DNA of 10,564 bases, from NCBI GenBank assembly GCA_025999115.1, contig BNWW01000060.1:1-10564 (forward strand), read 5' to 3'. The notes under the pieces were generated by a model. The model was not told the DNA's origin. It worked only from the letters and a program-made list of their open reading frames with translations, and did no database searches. The position numbers were made by a program, and so were the translations under genes. Of the stretch, positions 7,380-10,564 are shown one piece after another. Within the stretch, counting starts at the first letter, position 1; every line of letters starts with the position of its first letter. The DNA is from Bacteroidia bacterium. Lineage in GTDB: Bacteria > Bacteroidota > Bacteroidia > Bacteroidales > Azobacteroidaceae.

Positions 7380-7862
7380 ATGAAAACAAAAGGATTAATT
7401 ACATTGATGGTTTGCTTGGCAAGCCTGAGCTGGAATGTGTTCGCACAACAAACAGATGAACAACGCAAAGCGCGTTTTGAAAAATTTAAAGCCGAACGAA
7501 CGGCGTATATCACGCAAGCCGTAGGATTAACTACAGAAGAAGCGGAAAATTTTTGGCCGGTCGAAAACGAATTTCAAAAGAAAAAGTTTGAATTGAATCA
7601 ACCTTTGCGTGTTGAGTTGCGTAAGATTCGTCAAGCCAAACGCAACAACGAAACGGTTTCGGAAGCAGATTACAAGAAAGTAATCGAACTTTCGCTCGCT
7701 ATCAAACTGAAAGAAGCGCAATTGGAACAAGAGTATTTTGCCAAATTATTGAAAGTGGTTCCGGCCGAAAAAGTATTTTTGTACCAAACCGCCGAATTGG
7801 AAATGGCTAAAAAAGTCATGGACAAAGGGAAAGATAGCCACGGCCGGCATCAACGCAAATGA
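7380..7862 (+). CDS. Secreted Spy/CpxP-like helical protein
   Basis: This 160-residue protein has a classical signal peptide (basic MKTK, hydrophobic core LITLMVCLASLSW) and a likely cleavage site after VFA (residue 22), so it should be periplasmic. The mature part is almost entirely charged amphipathic helix. It contains FEKFKAERTAYITQAVGLTTEEAENFWPVENEF, a layout seen in Bacteroidota proteins annotated as Spy/CpxP-like or sensors of resistosome type, and ends in a His/Lys-rich tail. The likely role is a periplasmic chaperone or stress sensor working with the sigma/membrane-protein pair upstream, by analogy with sigma-anti-sigma-sensor triads; this is inference. Its last 13 bp overlap the convergent metallopeptidase gene. 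A four-codon reading frame (7369-7383) overlaps its start but is probably incidental. Confidence 0.75.
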   Translation: MKTKGLITLMVCLASLSWNVFAQQTDEQRKARFEKFKAERTAYITQAVGLTTEEAENFWPVENEFQKKKFELNQPLRVELRKIRQAKRNNETVSEADYKKVIELSLAIKLKEAQLEQEYFAKLLKVVPAEKVFLYQTAELEMAKKVMDKGKDSHGRHQRK

Positions 7863-8404
7863 TGATCCCGAAGTTCTTTTCGCAAAGCTTTCACTTTTCC
7901 TTGGGTGTGTTGATTCAGTAAATTCCAAAAAGCAAGGCTGTGATTCATCTCCACCGTATGGCAAAGTTCGTGAAGCAAAACATAATCAATTAAATGAATA
8001 GGTAATAGCATTAGGTAAAAAGAAAGGTTAATGGTTTTTTTGGAAGAGCAAGATCCCCAGCGGGTTTTGCTCTTTCTGATTTTAACCGATTGATATTGAA
8101 AATGATGCGTTTTAGCTAAATACTTTAATTGTTTCGGGAGATAGGATAAGGCTTGCCGGCGCAATTCCGTTTCGTCGTAATTTGAAGATTCGGGCGGCGG
8201 ATGTTGCCGGTTGATTTGAGTTAAAACATGATTCCGGTTTTCATGGAAAAAATTTTCGGCGAAACGAAAAGTACCATAGCGGGGAACGGTTACATTCACT
8301 TGTTTGTGTTTCACCCGGATGATATAGCGTTTGGCGCGGTCGTTCTTGTGGAAAAAAATTTCGCCGATTTCGGGGTCGTTGAGAGTTTTAACGGGATTAG
8401 ACAT
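7850..8404 (-). CDS. YgjP-type (DUF45) M48-like metallopeptidase
   Basis: This 184-residue protein matches the YgjP/DUF45 metallopeptidase-like family. KSKTRWGSCSSKKTINLS (111-128) is the family's invariant strand block. HELCH (145-149) supplies two zinc ligands and the glutamate, and NHSLAFW (154-160) gives the third histidine, H155. No signal peptide or membrane helix is seen, so it is cytoplasmic. Its physiological substrate is unknown. The ATG at 8404 (MSNPVKTL) is preferred over a GTG at 8497, because the extra 31 residues would be a translation of the hairpin repeat at 8445-8493 and lack family resemblance. On this strand CTAATTTG (8432-8439) is one base short of a -7 box and could be a weak promoter. 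The gene converges on, and overlaps by 13 bp, the Spy-like gene. Confidence 0.88.
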   Translation of the reverse strand: MSNPVKTLNDPEIGEIFFHKNDRAKRYIIRVKHKQVNVTVPRYGTFRFAENFFHENRNHVLTQINRQHPPPESSNYDETELRRQALSYLPKQLKYLAKTHHFQYQSVKIRKSKTRWGSCSSKKTINLSFYLMLLPIHLIDYVLLHELCHTVEMNHSLAFWNLLNQHTQGKVKALRKELRDHHLR

Positions 8405-8444
8405 GAGATATTTTATTGAACGTAAATTATACAAATTAGGTTTA

Positions 8445-8493
8445 ATGACTATCAGGGGATTCCGACCGAAGGGAGGAGTCCCCTGATAGTCAT
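8445..8493. repeat. Perfect 15-bp inverted repeat (strong hairpin) in the 8405-8506 intergenic gap
   Basis: ATGACTATCAGGGGA (8445-8459) and its exact reverse complement (8479-8493) flank a 19-nt loop, TTCCGACCGAAGGGAGGAG. TCC/GGA inside the loop can extend the stem, leaving a CUUCGG-containing apical loop on the minus-strand transcript. It starts 13 bases past the M16 stop codon in that gene's direction. There is no U-tract on either side, so it is not a textbook intrinsic terminator. It could act as a U-less terminator, an mRNA 3'-end stabiliser, or be a member of an intergenic repeat family with a CCGACCGAAGGGAGGA core, which I recall from other Bacteroidota. The rest of the 102-bp gap is A/T-rich leader for the metallopeptidase gene. 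Confidence 0.8.
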
Positions 8494-8506
8494 GCACTCT
8501 AAATTA

Positions 8507-10564
8507 TTATTTAAACGCCGAATCAGCCAACCCCGTGTTGATTTCTACGGATTTAACCGCCACATCCATAACCATTCCTGCTGTATTTTGCTTCATGAAG
8601 AACGGAAATTTCACGCCGTCCACTTCGCGATAATCCCCATATTCGGTAATAGTTTGTTGTTCACCCATTTGCGTTTGAACTGTGGTCACGTTTTTCACTT
8701 TCAATCCGGTTTTCACATCGAAATAGCTGACGGAAGCGCTTTCATCCGCTTTCGTAATCGAAAGAATATAAGCGTCTTGTCCGTTTACCGGTTCAATACC
8801 GGAAATGGAAAGCGTGTAACCGTTGGCGGCAAAACTAATTTCGGGAACCACCGCGCTTTCGTTCTTAATAGCATCGAACTCTTTACCGGAAGTCATTTCC
8901 TGTGAACCGCCCATTCCGCTGATACGCACCGTTTGCCCGTCGAATGCAATGTGTTGAATCGTGGTTCCGTTCAACGACAAATCCGTAACCGAGAAATTCG
9001 GTTTTTTGAACAATTGATTCAATTCGACATTTTGTCCCATCATGGTAACTTCTGCTGTCGTTTTGAAGTCGTTGATTTTATCAATAGCCGCTTGTCCGCC
9101 CAAAGCATGCACATAATCGGCAATCACTTGTTCCGCTGATATTTCCGCAGTTTTTTCTACCGGAGCTTCGGTGGGATCGCCGTTATAATCATAATAATGA
9201 ATAGTATTGTCGCTCGCAAAAGGAAGCAATTTTTCAGCATGTGCTTTATCGCCGGCCACCACCACCCACGCCCGTTCGGGATGAATGTATTTATTGGCGG
9301 CGGCTTGCACATCTTCGATCGTAACGGCATCCAAGCGTTTCAAGTAATTTTTATAATAATCTTTCGGCAATTTGTATTTATCGATCATGATGGCAAAATT
9401 GGCAATTGTTCCCGCTTGTTCGAGCGAACGCGAAAATCCGCCGGCGCGATAGGTTTTGGCGGCTTTCAATTCTTCGGCTGTAACCGGTTCATTTTTAATG
9501 CGTTTCAATTCATTGAAAATTTCATAAATGGCGCTATCGGTAACGGCGGCTTTCACCGAAGCGGCTCCCCGTCCCGAAGAAAGGCTGAAACGGCCAATGT
9601 GTTCATCGGGCGATAAGTCGCTGTAAACGCCATACGTGTAACTGTGCGCTTCCCGAAGATTCAAGAAAAGATGTCCGGTTCCGCTTCCACCTAAAATTTG
9701 ATCCATCACGCGGGCGGCATCATAATCGGCTTCCTTAATATCATAATGAATCGGATAAGAAACATCAATGGCCGATTGCACGGCGCCCGGTTTCACTACA
9801 AATGCTACTTTAGTCGCTTCGGGAGTAGAAGGAATTTGATATTTTGTTACGGGAACGTTTTTCTTTTTCCATGCGCCGAAATATTTTTTCACATTCGCTT
9901 GAGTTTCTTTCAAACTGACATCGCCCACAATCACCAAACGCGATACGTTGGGTGCAAAATAGGTTTTGTAATACGATTCCAAATCGGTCAATTGCACTTT
10001 TTCAATCGATCCCATGGTTTCAATTTCGCCGTCGGGATAGTTTTTACCATAAGTCAACACAGCCGAAACACGTTCGTTCAGTTCGCCGGCATCATCGCCC
10101 AAACTTGACATGAACGTTTTATATTTTTCAGCCGTCAAGTCAAATTCTTCCTGCGAAAAAACGGGATTTAAAATCATATCGGAAAAAATATCCAAAGCTT
10201 GCGCTTCGTATTTCTTTAAGAATGAGATATATCCGCCATCGCGATGAGTATTGGCGCGCGCACCGATCAGATCGACCGCTTTGTTGAGTTGTTCTTTTGT
10301 GCGCGATTTTGTTATTTTCCCGAATACATCATTGAACATCGCCGAAATACCGGCTTTTTCGCCTTCCAAGGCCGGTTCTACATCCAATTGAAGCGAATAA
10401 TAAACAATTGGCGTGGTTTTATCTTCCACCAAAAAAACTTTTAATCCGTTGGACAGCGTAAAGATTTTTGCATCTTTAATATTGATTTCCTTGGACGGAG
10501 CCGACGAAGGACGGATGCTGCGATCCACCGTTTGTGCGTTCAACGAAAAAACACACAGCAGCAA
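8507..10564 (-). CDS. M16-family peptidase homologue lacking the zinc motif, with LolA-like C-terminal domain (5' end outside window)
   Basis: This 685-codon partial gene runs off the right edge; the visible N-terminus is the end of a signal peptide (LLCVFSLNAQ), so the protein is exported. Residues 30-235 and 245-450 are the two M16 (insulinase-like) halves. Where active enzymes have HxxEH, this one has GISAMFND, with A75, N78 and D79 in place of the three key residues, so it should not bind zinc. The second half keeps the substrate-contact R/Y pair (R304 and Y311 in LREAHSYTYG). This fits the non-catalytic subunit of an M16B heterodimer, whose catalytic partner is often the adjacent gene, probably beyond 10564. 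Residues about 475-685 form an extra beta-rich domain (AEQVIADYVHALGGQAAIDKI onward) resembling LolA-type lipoprotein carriers. The gene ends in tandem TAA TAA, followed by a strong hairpin. Confidence 0.88.
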   Translation of the reverse strand: MLLCVFSLNAQTVDRSIRPSSAPSKEINIKDAKIFTLSNGLKVFLVEDKTTPIVYYSLQLDVEPALEGEKAGISAMFNDVFGKITKSRTKEQLNKAVDLIGARANTHRDGGYISFLKKYEAQALDIFSDMILNPVFSQEEFDLTAEKYKTFMSSLGDDAGELNERVSAVLTYGKNYPDGEIETMGSIEKVQLTDLESYYKTYFAPNVSRLVIVGDVSLKETQANVKKYFGAWKKKNVPVTKYQIPSTPEATKVAFVVKPGAVQSAIDVSYPIHYDIKEADYDAARVMDQILGGSGTGHLFLNLREAHSYTYGVYSDLSPDEHIGRFSLSSGRGAASVKAAVTDSAIYEIFNELKRIKNEPVTAEELKAAKTYRAGGFSRSLEQAGTIANFAIMIDKYKLPKDYYKNYLKRLDAVTIEDVQAAANKYIHPERAWVVVAGDKAHAEKLLPFASDNTIHYYDYNGDPTEAPVEKTAEISAEQVIADYVHALGGQAAIDKINDFKTTAEVTMMGQNVELNQLFKKPNFSVTDLSLNGTTIQHIAFDGQTVRISGMGGSQEMTSGKEFDAIKNESAVVPEISFAANGYTLSISGIEPVNGQDAYILSITKADESASVSYFDVKTGLKVKNVTTVQTQMGEQQTITEYGDYREVDGVKFPFFMKQNTAGMVMDVAVKSVEINTGLADSAFK

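Noticed and set aside
7369..7383. Four-codon leader peptide overlapping the start of the Spy-like gene
   Set aside because: It is too short and unremarkable, with no attenuator-like structure around it.
8445..8493. Standard Rho-independent terminator
   Set aside because: The stem is strong but no run of T follows on either strand.
8405..8497. Longer metallopeptidase reading frame starting at GTG 8497
   Set aside because: The extra N-terminal residues are simply translation of the intergenic hairpin, and the family N-terminus fits ATG 8404.
8492..8905. Plus-strand open frames across the M16 gene (for example 8492-8905, 9197-9616 and 9698-10108)
   Set aside because: They are antisense shadows of a well-supported M16 coding sequence and have Phe/His/Asn-rich composition typical of that.
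1..10564. CRISPR array, tRNA, riboswitch or prophage
   Set aside because: I found no regularly spaced direct repeats, cloverleaf, known aptamer core or phage genes.

Overview
This window looks like chromosome from a member of the Bacteroidota, probably Bacteroidales. The reasons are TAnnTTTG-type -7 promoter boxes without clear Shine-Dalgarno sites, the order ileS / DksA-like / lspA / DUF4296 lipoprotein, Bacteroidota-type variants of LspA and DksA, and an M16 peptidase half of the kind common in that phylum. I see no phage genes, transposase, CRISPR array, tRNA or rRNA. No gene-free stretch exceeds about 105 bases.

Plus strand, 1-7862. The 3' half of speA (arginine decarboxylase) enters from the left edge. 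A 72-bp gap with a -7 box leads to ileS, a long isoleucyl-tRNA synthetase with a GIHH signature in place of HxGH. A second -7 box starts a tight run: a DksA/TraR-type regulator, lspA abutting it (TAA-ATG), and a DUF4296 lipoprotein overlapping lspA by ATGA. Eleven bases later comes a module of an ECF sigma factor, a small single-pass membrane protein and a secreted Spy/CpxP-like helical protein. These genes read as an envelope-maintenance cluster: LspA processes lipoproteins such as the next gene product, and the sigma module probably senses or answers envelope stress (inference).

Minus strand, 7850-10564. A YgjP-type (DUF45) metallopeptidase converges on the Spy-like gene and overlaps its 3' end by 13 bp. 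Upstream of it, past a gap holding a long perfect hairpin, lies the 3' part of an M16-family protein. It has lost its zinc site and is fused to a LolA-like C-terminal domain. It runs off the right edge.

The most unusual layer is small repeats inside genes. ileS carries a 118-bp insertion bounded by 35-bp inverted arms (28/35 matching) and a solo related unit 1.6 kb upstream. Both are read in the same frame and give near-identical peptides. A third, weaker inverted repeat lies in the signal-peptide region of the DUF4296 gene, and a 15-bp perfect hairpin lies between the two minus-strand genes. Together they suggest palindromic repeat elements that tolerate or exploit insertion into coding sequence. 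This is the best candidate here for something little described.
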